A stretch of DNA of 25,532 bases from an uncultured Clostridium sp. (GCA_945874585.1 CAMCHB010000003.1:1-25532); one strand, 5' to 3'. Numbered from the stretch's first letter, positions 14,901 to 24,815 are shown. The notes: generated by a model not told the origin, from the letters alone. Numbers and translations: made by a program.

Positions 14901-16694
14901 GATTTAACTTGCAAAAATTTAACCGTTACCAAAACTTTACCAGAAGGTGTTACCTATGAAGAAGCAAAAGTATTAGAAGGGGAAGGACAAGTTCAGTATG
15001 ATGCACAAACAAGAACCGTAACCATTACACGAGGTGAATTTCAGGGCAATAGTGCCATAGAAATTCAAATTCAGGTAAAGGCGGATACTATTTCAGCAGA
15101 TACACCAAGCAAGAAAATCAAATCCAATTCTAAAATTTGGGCAGATGGAATACCAGCCAACACAACCAATATGGTAACAAACACGATTACAAAAGCTAAA
15201 GTAACAGCAAGTATCGAAGCGGATGTGAAACAAAAATACGTGTATCCAGGTGATTACATTACATACACCATTTCAGTAAAAAATGAAAATCCAGGTAATA
15301 TTTCTAATCTCAATATCCAGAATACGATACCAGATGGTACCAAATTTATCAGTGGATCTTATCGTAAAAATGGATACGATTATCAGATTTTGGGAAATGG
15401 TAGTCAAGACTATAGTGTACAAACCAATCTAGGACAAGAAGAAATTGTGTTGACAATTAAAGTACAGGTAGAAATACCAAGTAGTCAAGAAAAAGAAATT
15501 AACTTAGAAGATGTAGCAAAAATGCAAGGAAAATATTTCCCAGAAACACAAATTGGAAAGGTAAAACACACTATTTTAAATGAAAACACGACACCAGATG
15601 ACCCAAGTAAGCCAACTGATCCAAATGATCCAAGCAAACCAAATCAAGGGGGAAAGGGAGAAAAAGGAGAAGATGGCGTCATTCGTTACTGTATACAAGG
15701 TGTGGCATGGGAAGATACCAATCAAGATGGACAACGTCAAGAAGACGAAAAAATGCTTTCTGGTATACAAGTGTATTTGTTAAAAGAGGATGGAACCATT
15801 GCAAAAGATTACCAAACAGGTGAAAACAAAACAGCTACAACAGACAAAGAGGGAAATTATTTATTTAGAAATGTAGAAGTTGGTAAATACATGGTCGTTT
15901 TTGTGTACGATGAAAAAGAATATGCCATTACCCAATACCAGGTTTCTGGAGTTAGCAATGATCGTAATTCCGATGCCATCGAGAAGGAAATTACCATGCA
16001 ATCGAAAAAGATAAATGCTGGTGTGACCGATTTTATCTCGGTACAAGATCGTGGTATGTATAGCATTGATATAGGATTATACAAAAATCCAAAATTCAAT
16101 TTGGGTTTACAAGCTGGTATTACCAACATTACTGTAACCACCAAAAGTGGAACCACGAAGCAAAGTTATTCTAACAGTGTACTAGCGAAAAAAGAAATTA
16201 GAAGCAAGGAAATTAAGGGTGCAGAAGTGGTAGTAGAATATACCTTAACCATTACCAACAACAGTGATGTAGCAGGTAGTGTGTCTGAAATGACGGCACA
16301 AATTCCAGAAGGATTTACCTTTGCTTCTGATTACAATCAACAGTGGTATGAGGGAAAAGACAAGAAATTGTATTGTATAGCACTAGCAGATCAAATGATA
16401 CAACCAGGTCAAAGCCAAACCTTGACTTTAAACTTAGTGAAAAAAATGAACGATAGCAACACCGGTCAGTTTGATGCGCAATTTAAGATTAGCAAAACCT
16501 TTAATGCCAAGGGACTAGAAGAACAAAATACAGAAGATAACACAGTGAAAGTAACAGGCTTACTTTCTGTAGCAACTGGTCAAGTACCACTTTATGTAGG
16601 AGGTGCGATTGCTTTATTGTTATTCATAGCTGGCGGAATTTATACGATTCGTTTTCTAAAAACAAGACCAAAAAAGGAAAAGAGGTGGAAATAG
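11916..16694 (+). CDS. Large cell-surface protein with DUF11-like and SdrD-B-like domains
   Basis: The 1592-residue product has a signal peptide (basic start, hydrophobic core, cleavage likely after AEA at 36-38). A long Thr/Gln/Asn-rich N-terminal half shows no family I can name. DUF11-like beta modules start near 790 (ITYQITLRNTGGQTAKNVVV), 968 (YTYTIIVENKRDLTCKNLTV), 1091 (ITYTISVKNENPGNISNLNI) and 1428 (VEYTLTITNNSDVAGSVSEM). A Pro/Asp linker (about 1225-1255) precedes an SdrD-B-like domain (about 1257-1350, with GVAWEDTNQDGQRQEDE and GNYLFRNVEVGKYMVVF). The protein ends in a membrane helix (about 1553-1575) and a Lys/Arg tail, with no LPXTG sortase motif. An extended adhesin or matrix-like role is likely. 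The ribosome site GAGGAG is eight bases before the ATG. It is one base from the next gene. Confidence 0.85.
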   Translation: MDKTKDLGKRILIYTVLISLLWPSITPLASGFVTWAEAAQQTNMTIQQEILKYIPYAENETEQGVVLQAEVKAEAKDLQESSKWEMIIANPSYAGIAPTKVTIFQDQKEMSQDSKQDSYYTVDEKTNTSLIQQKLNGQQSISQTYVVTWKYPKEAYEKYLQTTHVNDYEDGTITKIEKDEQTGETWVYVDFAWDGQGEKPANKVKMDPISIALNVQWGITQKGGTITQEDAVQKQMDVSISDFVKDQMNYQPNEMSKGKLYSKQEIHYQVEHTINVTKHDLIHNMTLEDNTQNWIKETGDSLTAGSLYESTSVDKQSFDQILGENGKIQITDQNDQEIACITKDTNMDAQGNYQITYPDATEIIKMKMSEIQKDGFLKIVNQKKLKQEDSYTTSDKQAFTQLKTIATVQYTDANNKANFVHESANMEWLETKTTAHMSLSTNTLSADEINQNVECKIELNNNQEMSDLWSNPQFFVEFPVEVEKVVLNKADVLYGDDLKLAQTDILDKDGKKVIRVMLSGKQKNYLADQMTGGTTLILNMNLKLKELTPTKSNNEVTLYYYNESYTHYENEMDLPYQTEYKVGSEKKTFNYVTQIAFKTIQTISNFDDNGTVLNSNEGAGNGKISILSPERVAQNQITVMNNTGNTNTNIKIMGRVAWKGNQSILTGEDLQSTFSIPLFSIIKMTGDSAKTYQVYYSNNGTADSDLSKMENGWTTKPENMSQVKSFLITMDQMDQGEVCQFVYSTHIPAMLEHEETAYEDVVTTYENNTGAGKVTDVSRANRLGLTTGIGARMNIQLDADIPQGEKVTEGQKITYQITLRNTGGQTAKNVVVKNKIPNGTSYVQETKVENELETYHKYTYYSSSNEMEWKLGDIGPNETKVLNYTVVVDPIPSILEYYGGQEGFTEEDGHYYIVKKDPKTGEMQKTEITDIPTIIIQNSARLTADNMDKELVSNENKHEVNKSYFSLSEESSQAKSLPLEEGESYTYTIIVENKRDLTCKNLTVTKTLPEGVTYEEAKVLEGEGQVQYDAQTRTVTITRGEFQGNSAIEIQIQVKADTISADTPSKKIKSNSKIWADGIPANTTNMVTNTITKAKVTASIEADVKQKYVYPGDYITYTISVKNENPGNISNLNIQNTIPDGTKFISGSYRKNGYDYQILGNGSQDYSVQTNLGQEEIVLTIKVQVEIPSSQEKEINLEDVAKMQGKYFPETQIGKVKHTILNENTTPDDPSKPTDPNDPSKPNQGGKGEKGEDGVIRYCIQGVAWEDTNQDGQRQEDEKMLSGIQVYLLKEDGTIAKDYQTGENKTATTDKEGNYLFRNVEVGKYMVVFVYDEKEYAITQYQVSGVSNDRNSDAIEKEITMQSKKINAGVTDFISVQDRGMYSIDIGLYKNPKFNLGLQAGITNITVTTKSGTTKQSYSNSVLAKKEIRSKEIKGAEVVVEYTLTITNNSDVAGSVSEMTAQIPEGFTFASDYNQQWYEGKDKKLYCIALADQMIQPGQSQTLTLNLVKKMNDSNTGQFDAQFKISKTFNAKGLEEQNTEDNTVKVTGLLSVATGQVPLYVGGAIALLLFIAGGIYTIRFLKTRPKKEKRWK

Positions 16695-16695
16695 A

Positions 16696-19600
16696 GTGAA
16701 AATCAGAAAAAGTCTAGGAATTGTATTGATGTGTTTCTTTTTATGGATGAATCAAATTAGTTATGCCAGAGAAGATTTAGACCATGTCAATGTCTTGCAA
16801 GAAAAACAAAATCAGATACAAACAGAGCAAAATGTGCGAGCTTCCGGAAGAGAAAGTGGAAGAAGCACGGGAGATGATGGAACCAATTATCCGATTCAAC
16901 TAAGCAACAACTATCATTATGGAGAACAAAAAATTTCTTTGGAATGGACAGGTGTTTCAGATGGGACTAGTTTAGTAGACAAAGCTAAAGTAGGCGATTA
17001 TATTGATTATTCCATTGATGAACAAACTTTGGAAGATAATTTAAAGGCACTTCCTAGACGTATTCGAAATAGTACTGATCTTACCTTAAATCGAACTAAA
17101 TGGAAAGTGTTAAGAAACGATGGAAAAACCATTGAAATTATAAGTACAAATCCAGTAGCAAGAACACAGGTATCTGGACAAGATTATGGTTGGTATGAGG
17201 CAAATCCTTATGGAATTGGCGATTACGAAGGAGACCATGGAGGCTATGGATACTACTATCAATTAAACCAAATTGCCAATAGCTTTTCTGACAAGAATTT
17301 TGTTCAAAAAGCAAGGCCACTTGATTTCAAAGACTTAGATCGTAGTCAAGAATTGGTTCAATTGCAAAAATATTTAGGACAAGAAGATGCTGAACAAATC
17401 AACATTATAATACGAGAAGGAGGATTTGATGAAATAACAGATACTCAAAAACATGGAGATTTTTTGGGCATTGATGGTCATCGTAACTATGATGCTGTTG
17501 TAGGAAATATGGATGATCCAGAAGAAATTTATACAGATGATAGTACCTTTTTCTTACCAAATTATTATAATACTGAAATTTCAGCTAAAAAGGGAAAAAC
17601 CGATATCTTAAATGCCGTGTATTATGTTGATGGACAAGAAATTAAATTACACCGTACCTACCCCAAAGGAAAAAGCATGACAGCTGGAATTAAGGTGATT
17701 CTTACTTTAAAAGATGGCCTTTATCAAATTGGTGGAGATGGTAGTTACCAAAATCCTTGGAAAATGGGAACCAATCCGAAGGGGGCAACTTATACTGTAT
17801 ATCAAAAAGTAGAAAATGGATCATACGAAGAAAAAACAAAGACAGATAAACAAAATATTATTTTAACACAAGCCGATGGACTTTATGATATGGCAGCACC
17901 AGATCGACCAAATGCAGAATTGCATTTAATCCGTGGGGATAGCTGGAATTTGCGTTTGGATGTAAAAGCAGGTGATAATGGAACACAATATTTTCACCAA
18001 GTAGTAGCTAAGACAGCCAAGGGAGAATTGATTTCTAATGAAACCACCAGTGTTATTGCAACAGGAGTAGCGGGATTTTCTTATGCGATTAACAATGATC
18101 CTAATTTTGATCCTGGCAATGATATAAATTATCAAGTGGATGGCTGGGCAAAAGTAGACAGAACACTGGTGAATAAAGGAAATTATATTCATATCAAAAC
18201 AATTGATTATGTGGGAAATGAAAGCGATATTTTACATATGCCACTTAATTTTGAATTCCGTGATTTAAACTTGTTTAAAACTTACCAAGAAGCTTCTGAT
18301 TTCGATGATTATGGAATTGCACATACCCCTGGATGGAATTATGTCAATATTGATTGGAATCCTATTCACGAAGGAGAAGGAACGGTTATCGTAGGAGATA
18401 TTCCTGAAATTTGCTTTGTCATTGACCGTTCAGGAAGTATGAGTGGGAAAAGATTAAGTCAGGTAAAAAATGGTGCCACGGTTTTAATCAACAAATTATT
18501 TGACAAATATCCTACCATTAAAATGAGTGTGGTAACATTTGAAACTAGAGTTCAAACTTTATTGGTTTCATCCAATGATCGTAATCAACTAATCAATACA
18601 ATCAATAATATCGAAACTGATGATATGACAAATGCTGGAGGGGGAATTCAAAGAGGAACTGACTTATTATTAAATTCTACGCAAGCCAATCGAATTCTGC
18701 TTTGTATGACAGATGGATATTCCAATGAAGGCCCAAATCCTAATGATATGATTGATCGTGCCAAACAAAATGGTATCAAAGTGATTAGTATGTTAATTGA
18801 CACATCGGCTGGAGGACAATTTACCAACAGTGATGCCATGTATCAGGTATCTAGCTCTCAAGTTTATGATACCATTGCCAAAGATTTCTTTACACAAATT
18901 GAGGAAGTCATTGTATCAAAATACAATGCCTATCGTGATGAAGCAGGTGTAAACCAATACCAATTGGTAAAAAAAGAAACAACGGATGTAAATTATGGAG
19001 ATGGGGAAGCCACTGATAAAGCAGGCCCAAACCGCCCAATTGTAACGTTGTCTGATACAGGAGATCATAGTGGAAAGATACAAATGAAAGTGTGGGCAGA
19101 AGATCGTGGAACATCTTATGAATTTTATGTTCAGTTGGTACATTCTAGGACCCAGAAAGAGTTGACCTCTAACCCAACGGTGCAAGAAGTAAAAACAGGG
19201 GTAAGAGGCTATGCTTGGACAGTGGATGATAATCCAACCACAGATCCTGGAGGTAACATACGAGATTTACAATTAACCTTTGGACCAGAATCTGTTGGCA
19301 AATGGCTACACATTCGTGCTGTTGACTGGGCTGGCAATTGGGGTGATGTTTGTCACGTTCGCATTGAAACCAGTCGCTATATCCCATGGGAAGATTTAAA
19401 TTCAAAGAAAGAATTATTCTGTGTACAACATGGGCAAACCATTCCAGCTAGAGAAGATGGTACTCATTTGAATGCAAAAGTAGTAGCGGGAAGCGGAAAA
19501 TATAAAATCGATGAAGTGGTTGCCGATCCAAAAACTGGTGACCGTATTGGTACCAGATTTGTGGAAGGTACGACACAAAATGTGTATGGAACACAAGATA

Positions 19601-22600
19601 TTTATAGTTATTCCTTAGGAAAATATCACATTTCACCAGATACACCACCAAAAAGACCAGGAAAAGAAGGAAATGCAACAGACCAAGAAGCCTATATTTT
19701 AAATTATTATCAACAAAATAATAGTTTGGAATCGTTTGTTCAAAAAGCAATGTATGCTACCGAAATTAGTAAAGGCAATGTAACATGGAATTGGGAATCT
19801 ACCTTGGAAAGTGAAGCATTGTTAGCAGAGGCAAATGCATATGCTGCGTACAAACAAAAGGGATATGAATTTTCTAATGTGAAAATGAATTCAGAAGTGT
19901 TAACCGATGAAGATTACCAAGATGTTTATTTAGGACCATTTGTTTTAAAATATGAACCTCAAGCCTTTAAAAATGGTAATCGAGAAGTATATTTTGCTAG
20001 CATTGTGAGAATGAAGGTCTATGACCAAAATGACCAAGTAATAGCAGAATTTGACCAAAACGGAAACAATATAGGAAAGGTAAAGGCTGAAATTATTTAC
20101 AGCAAAACCACAATCCCAGAAAAAAGAAAAGAAGCCATGTTTACCAAAGAAAAATACAAATTCCCGGTAGGAGATGAAGAATTTTATATCAAATTCTACC
20201 ATTCTGATGCGTTAGACCAAGTAAGCAAAATCAATAAGGTGGAGTTTATTCACAACGAATACAATGCAGATGCTCAATACAATGTGATGGTAGGAACCTA
20301 TAACAAGGTAAAATGGACACCAAATCGTATTACCCAATACGATAAAGATGTGTTATGGTGCCACGAAACAGATAATGGTTACAATACTTGTATTCATGGT
20401 AAAAATTATAGCCATATTGTAGGATGTTATTTTTACTTAACAGCAACGGTTTACCAATCTTATCGAGATATTCCATCTCAGAAATTGATTGATGTATTAT
20501 GGGCTAAAAATAATACGGAAACCAAAATTCAAACCTTAACCAAAGGTTCTGGAAACGATGATCCAAATTATCCTCCAGATCCAGGGAAAAAGGATGATGA
20601 AACAAATGATGAGTGGAAATTGAAAATGAACATATCTGGAAACATTTGGAACGATGGCATGGAAGACCAAAATAATGGCCTAAAAGAAAAAGGAGAGACA
20701 GGTATTGAAAAAGTCAAAGTAAATTTATATCAAGTTGATAAAAATAACAAAAGAACAGGTAAAAATTATACAACTTATTCCGATGCAGTTGGTAATTACC
20801 AATTGTCAGAAGTCATGAGAGGTATGTACGAAATTGAATTTGTTTACGATGGCCAACATTATAAGAGTAGCAAAATGCTTGTAAATGGTAGTGTGGCCGA
20901 CTATAAAACCGATTATACACACAAAAAATACAGAAATAATTCTGTAACAGAAGAAGTAACATCGCAAAGAGATGCTTACAATGAAAAATTTACTGAGATT
21001 GCAGGCAATGATACTGCGATTGGAAACAAAGGAAAGATTGGACTAAGCTATGATACGGACCGCAATGTTTCTAAAATTCAAACAACCGATGATAATGGTT
21101 ATACAAAACCAGAGTTTGAAATGGCATCTCGTACATCAAGTTATGATTTATATTTCCCCGTTTCAAGAAGAGAAACCGTTTCAAAACAATCTTTGATTAA
21201 GATTGTAGATAGTGAGAATGTAAATTTTGGCTTGACCAATCGTTATTTAACCGATATGAGCTTAAAAACGGATTTGTATCAAACAATCTTTAGTATCAAA
21301 GGAAATGTACAAAGTTATATTTTCTCTGAACGAAACATTCGAGATATTTCATCTAATATTGAAAAAGATGCCTATATTCAAAAAGTGAATCGAGCCGATT
21401 ACAACTGGAAAATTGAAGATGTCTTAAATAAGGCACCAGATGAAGAAACCAGAAATCGATTGCTAGAGATCCTAGGTAGTGCGGAACAATCTGAATTAGA
21501 AGGTTATTTGGATTATATGATTGTCATCCGAAATGCCGGCGAAAAAGATGAGGCACAAATAGCAGAATTAGCTGATTATTATACCAAAGATTTAGCGTAC
21601 GCGGATCAATATCGTGATTTTGATGTGTCTTCATGGGCACAGGTAAAGTATGAAACCGTAAATGAAGAAAAATATCGTGATAAGACCGATAAATTCGCTC
21701 TTCATTGGACAGAAAAATCAAAATATGACAATGTAGATAATCCGTATAAAGATCAATACAACAAAATGTATACGACTGATTTGGATCGACCAGAATTGCG
21801 TGTAAAGAAAGGCGAATACCTTGAAATTCATATTATCTTTAAGACCAATAAAAATGCGGAAGGCAAACTTTCTTTGGATGAAAACGGTAGCGGCAAATCA
21901 AGTATGACAGAAATCAATGGTTACAAAACGTATTACCAAGCCGATGGAAAAATAGCAGGCTTGATTGATACGGATTCAAAACCAGGTAATGCAAATCCAA
22001 CCAAAGATAAGAGCTTATACGAAGACGATGAAGATAAATCACCATCTTTGCAGTTATTACTAGATGATAGCAATAATGGTGGTGATTCAATGGACGATCA
22101 AGATGATGTGAAAAAAGATGAAAATGGAAAGCCAGTTGGTTATGGTAATGTTGTAGAAGGTAATGTATGGGATGATGATCGAACCGGTGAAAATGTTAAA
22201 AAATTGGCGAACAACCAAATTATAAGCGATGGAATTCGACAAGACAATGAAAAATTGATTCAAGATGTTCAAGTGGATTTGGTGGAATATTTTAAACATC
22301 CAACCGATTCCAGCAAAGATGTTTATTTAACGCTAAAGACGCAAAAAACAAGAGCCGTATTATCCTTGAGCCATGATCAAAAATTGGAAGGTGGCTATAG
22401 TTTTATCAATCTTCCATCTGGACATTATCAGACACAATATACTTATGGTAATGCAGAACAATTACAACAAAATTTACAATACAATGGACAAGATTATCAA
22501 GGAATAGCAACCAGAGACATTGATAACAAATCAGAGGTTAAGCGTTCTTATGGAGATGTGGAGATTATGCTAGTAGCCGATGCTTCTAGCAGTATGGATC

Positions 22601-24225
22601 AACATGGTATAGAGAAGGTCAAAGAATTAGCTGAAAAAACAGCGACTCATTTGTATGATCAATTACCAGGGGTTAAGATTGGTTTAACCGAGTTTAGCCG
22701 AACAGCACAAGTCTTATTAGAGCCACGCACAAAGAACAATAATCTCATAAAGAAAATTCAGAACTTAGAAAATGGTGTGCGTGAATGGTATGGTAGTACA
22801 ACAGAAAATCTAAGAGATGCAACCGCTATTGGCTATGGATTGGATCAAGCAATACAAGGTTATACAAGCGATGCCAAGAAAAAGATCATGCTTGTTTTAA
22901 CGGATTCAGAAGAAAACGTACAACAAATTGAACAGGTTATCAAGCAATTGGAAAGAGCCAGTGATGACAATGAAATTAGCGTCAAAACGATTTTAACCAA
23001 AAATCATGATGATATATTCGGTACAGAAGCTCAGCCAAGAAGAGGTACTGTCTATGCAATTGACCATGCAGATACCGAAGATTTGGTACAGCAAATTTGT
23101 CAAGAAATTCAAGAAGAAAGCCAGTTAGAATCCAATCGTAGTGGTTCAAAAGATTTGGAAGGAGATGCCAACACACCAGGCACAAGAGCGTATAACATTG
23201 CACAATATGAAACAATGGATCTTAAGAAAGCACAGCGTTTGGATATTACTTCCATCGAAAAAATGACGGGAGACGAAAAACAAAAGGCTATTCAGGAGTT
23301 AGAAGATTCTACCTATATGAAGGCTGTTAGCAAAATGGTTTCTTTTAAGGCTAATCAAATAAAACACAGTGATATTCACGAATTGAACTTAGCTTTGATG
23401 AAACGACCTATGACCAAATTGACAATGGAAACAAAAGTGGTTGGTGTCAAAGTAATTTTACCAGACAACAAAGTTATCATTGATACGGCCAAAGGGGTTA
23501 ATAAGAATGTACTAGGTATTGACAAAGAAGAGTTGCCAATTACCATTTATATGGATGAGGAAATCATGCATGGAGCTACTTTACAGGTACAGTATGAAAC
23601 AACGATTCGAAACGAAGGCGAAGTGGATACTTTATCTAACTACTTAAGTAGCCATACCGACCAAGATACGGTTACAACAAGTGCTAAAATTGTCTTTAAC
23701 TATACAAGCAAGAATATGCTTTATAAAGATGATAATCATAATACATGGACAGTTGTTAGCCGAAGTGCTATCACAGATCAAATTACACAAGAGGCGAAGG
23801 ACAAGATTCGAAAAGAAGATCTACAAAGCTATCAGACAGAAGATTTTGGTATTGAACTATATCCACCAGATAGTATGGAAGTTAAGACAGGAAAAGGATC
23901 AAGTGAAGCGAAATTTGTCACAACCCTATCAAAATTGATGACATCTGAGAATAATGAATTGGACTTAACTTTTGATTCTTCAATGGAAATTGTACAAAGA
24001 AGAAATACTGCTGGAAGAAGAGCAGAACAAGAAATACCAGGAGATTACATTCCAAACACAGAACCTACTCAGCGTGATGCAACACGAACAAGAAGAATTG
24101 TAGTAACCAAACCTTGGGGCGAAAACAAAAGTGTAGCTTATGTTTTAATAGCTATTGGTGTACTAGTTGTCTTAGCAGGAGCGATAGCTGGATGGAAATG
24201 GAACCAACATAAGAAAAAGAAATAA
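16696..24225 (+). CDS. Giant surface protein with two vWA and two SdrD-B-like domains
   Basis: The 2509 residues start at a GTG preceded by GAGGTGG. A signal peptide ends near SYA (22-24). An N-terminal module (about 95-330) has the TKWKVLRNDGKTIEIISTNP pattern. vWA domain 1 (about 570-735) has a full MIDAS set: D577-x-S579-x-S581, T645 and D673. It is flanked by related modules at about 400-510 (AGDNGTQYFHQV) and 775-895 (AEDRGTSYEFYV). SdrD-B-like domain 1 lies at about 1307-1400, domain 2 at about 1817-1945. vWA domain 2 (about 1955-2110) has D1962-x-S1964-x-S1966 and D2070. The end is a membrane helix (about 2480-2500) and KKKK, with no LPXTG. Metal-dependent adhesion at the cell surface is the likely role, in partnership with the preceding protein. 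Confidence 0.87.
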   Translation: MKIRKSLGIVLMCFFLWMNQISYAREDLDHVNVLQEKQNQIQTEQNVRASGRESGRSTGDDGTNYPIQLSNNYHYGEQKISLEWTGVSDGTSLVDKAKVGDYIDYSIDEQTLEDNLKALPRRIRNSTDLTLNRTKWKVLRNDGKTIEIISTNPVARTQVSGQDYGWYEANPYGIGDYEGDHGGYGYYYQLNQIANSFSDKNFVQKARPLDFKDLDRSQELVQLQKYLGQEDAEQINIIIREGGFDEITDTQKHGDFLGIDGHRNYDAVVGNMDDPEEIYTDDSTFFLPNYYNTEISAKKGKTDILNAVYYVDGQEIKLHRTYPKGKSMTAGIKVILTLKDGLYQIGGDGSYQNPWKMGTNPKGATYTVYQKVENGSYEEKTKTDKQNIILTQADGLYDMAAPDRPNAELHLIRGDSWNLRLDVKAGDNGTQYFHQVVAKTAKGELISNETTSVIATGVAGFSYAINNDPNFDPGNDINYQVDGWAKVDRTLVNKGNYIHIKTIDYVGNESDILHMPLNFEFRDLNLFKTYQEASDFDDYGIAHTPGWNYVNIDWNPIHEGEGTVIVGDIPEICFVIDRSGSMSGKRLSQVKNGATVLINKLFDKYPTIKMSVVTFETRVQTLLVSSNDRNQLINTINNIETDDMTNAGGGIQRGTDLLLNSTQANRILLCMTDGYSNEGPNPNDMIDRAKQNGIKVISMLIDTSAGGQFTNSDAMYQVSSSQVYDTIAKDFFTQIEEVIVSKYNAYRDEAGVNQYQLVKKETTDVNYGDGEATDKAGPNRPIVTLSDTGDHSGKIQMKVWAEDRGTSYEFYVQLVHSRTQKELTSNPTVQEVKTGVRGYAWTVDDNPTTDPGGNIRDLQLTFGPESVGKWLHIRAVDWAGNWGDVCHVRIETSRYIPWEDLNSKKELFCVQHGQTIPAREDGTHLNAKVVAGSGKYKIDEVVADPKTGDRIGTRFVEGTTQNVYGTQDIYSYSLGKYHISPDTPPKRPGKEGNATDQEAYILNYYQQNNSLESFVQKAMYATEISKGNVTWNWESTLESEALLAEANAYAAYKQKGYEFSNVKMNSEVLTDEDYQDVYLGPFVLKYEPQAFKNGNREVYFASIVRMKVYDQNDQVIAEFDQNGNNIGKVKAEIIYSKTTIPEKRKEAMFTKEKYKFPVGDEEFYIKFYHSDALDQVSKINKVEFIHNEYNADAQYNVMVGTYNKVKWTPNRITQYDKDVLWCHETDNGYNTCIHGKNYSHIVGCYFYLTATVYQSYRDIPSQKLIDVLWAKNNTETKIQTLTKGSGNDDPNYPPDPGKKDDETNDEWKLKMNISGNIWNDGMEDQNNGLKEKGETGIEKVKVNLYQVDKNNKRTGKNYTTYSDAVGNYQLSEVMRGMYEIEFVYDGQHYKSSKMLVNGSVADYKTDYTHKKYRNNSVTEEVTSQRDAYNEKFTEIAGNDTAIGNKGKIGLSYDTDRNVSKIQTTDDNGYTKPEFEMASRTSSYDLYFPVSRRETVSKQSLIKIVDSENVNFGLTNRYLTDMSLKTDLYQTIFSIKGNVQSYIFSERNIRDISSNIEKDAYIQKVNRADYNWKIEDVLNKAPDEETRNRLLEILGSAEQSELEGYLDYMIVIRNAGEKDEAQIAELADYYTKDLAYADQYRDFDVSSWAQVKYETVNEEKYRDKTDKFALHWTEKSKYDNVDNPYKDQYNKMYTTDLDRPELRVKKGEYLEIHIIFKTNKNAEGKLSLDENGSGKSSMTEINGYKTYYQADGKIAGLIDTDSKPGNANPTKDKSLYEDDEDKSPSLQLLLDDSNNGGDSMDDQDDVKKDENGKPVGYGNVVEGNVWDDDRTGENVKKLANNQIISDGIRQDNEKLIQDVQVDLVEYFKHPTDSSKDVYLTLKTQKTRAVLSLSHDQKLEGGYSFINLPSGHYQTQYTYGNAEQLQQNLQYNGQDYQGIATRDIDNKSEVKRSYGDVEIMLVADASSSMDQHGIEKVKELAEKTATHLYDQLPGVKIGLTEFSRTAQVLLEPRTKNNNLIKKIQNLENGVREWYGSTTENLRDATAIGYGLDQAIQGYTSDAKKKIMLVLTDSEENVQQIEQVIKQLERASDDNEISVKTILTKNHDDIFGTEAQPRRGTVYAIDHADTEDLVQQICQEIQEESQLESNRSGSKDLEGDANTPGTRAYNIAQYETMDLKKAQRLDITSIEKMTGDEKQKAIQELEDSTYMKAVSKMVSFKANQIKHSDIHELNLALMKRPMTKLTMETKVVGVKVILPDNKVIIDTAKGVNKNVLGIDKEELPITIYMDEEIMHGATLQVQYETTIRNEGEVDTLSNYLSSHTDQDTVTTSAKIVFNYTSKNMLYKDDNHNTWTVVSRSAITDQITQEAKDKIRKEDLQSYQTEDFGIELYPPDSMEVKTGKGSSEAKFVTTLSKLMTSENNELDLTFDSSMEIVQRRNTAGRRAEQEIPGDYIPNTEPTQRDATRTRRIVVTKPWGENKSVAYVLIAIGVLVVLAGAIAGWKWNQHKKKK

Positions 24226-24235
24226 AATAACGAAA

Positions 24236-24280
24236 AAAAGACCTTTTATCTGTAAAATTGGATAGAAGGTCTTTTCTTTC
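24236..24280 (+). terminator. Terminator of the surface-protein operon
   Basis: 24236-24250 pairs with 24261-24275 (one G-U pair), loop of ten bases, then CTTTC. It separates the giant gene from the str operon. Confidence 0.85.
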
Positions 24281-24311
24281 CTAAATCCCGTAGAATAAAT
24301 TTCCGTAAGTG

Positions 24312-24340
24312 TTGACGAAAGGAGAAAAGAATGGTAAAAT
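24312..24340 (+). promoter_or_regulatory. Promoter of the rpsL operon
   Basis: TTGACG (24312-24317), 17 bases and TAAAAT (24335-24340). The leader before rpsL is about 55 bases. Confidence 0.8.
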
Positions 24341-24401
24341 GTAGAATGCTAATATGAGAAATGTATTAGTAATATGTTTTATTTGGCGGAGGTGAAAAAA
24401 A

Positions 24402-24815
24402 TTGCCAACAATCAATCAATTAGTAAGAAAGGGAAGAAAAACCTCAACAACAAAATCTAATGCGCCTGCTCTACAAAAAGGTTTCAACTCAAAAAAGAAC
24501 AGACAAACCGACAATAGAGCACCACAAAAAAGAGGTGTATGTACAGTTGTAAAAACTGTAACACCAAAGAAGCCAAACTCAGCTTTAAGAAAAGTTGCTA
24601 GGGTTAGACTTTCTAATGGTTACGAAGTGACTTCTTACATCCCTGGAATCGGACACAACCTACAAGAACACAGTGTTGTTCTAATCAGAGGTGGTAGAGT
24701 AAAGGATTTACCAGGTGTTAGATATCACATTATTAGAGGTACTTTGGATACAGCTGGTGTAAAAGACAGAAATCAAGCTAGATCAAAGTACGGAGCTAAA
24801 AAACCTAAGAAATAA
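24402..24815 (+). CDS. rpsL: Ribosomal protein S12
   Basis: Part of the 30S decoding centre. The 137 residues carry TPKKPNSALRK (54-64) and GGRVKDLPGVRYH (97-109). The lysines equivalent to E. coli K42 and K87 are present, so the usual streptomycin-resistance changes are not seen. Relative to E. coli S12 there is an insertion of about a dozen residues near 26-38, normal for Firmicutes. The start is TTG at 24402, supported by GGAGGTG at the right distance and by the conserved PTINQLVRK opening. First gene of the str operon. Confidence 0.98.
   Translation: MPTINQLVRKGRKTSTTKSNAPALQKGFNSKKNRQTDNRAPQKRGVCTVVKTVTPKKPNSALRKVARVRLSNGYEVTSYIPGIGHNLQEHSVVLIRGGRVKDLPGVRYHIIRGTLDTAGVKDRNQARSKYGAKKPKK

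Noticed and set aside
15580..15783. 67-residue plus-strand frame within the first surface gene
   Set aside because: Out-of-frame reading of the Asp/Pro linker; low complexity.
16576..16694. LPXTG sortase signal at the C-terminus of the first surface protein
   Set aside because: Hydrophobic helix and basic tail are present but no LPXTG-like motif; the same is true of the second protein.
23681..23938. 85-residue plus-strand frame inside the giant vWA gene
   Set aside because: Out-of-frame shadow in AT-rich coding DNA.
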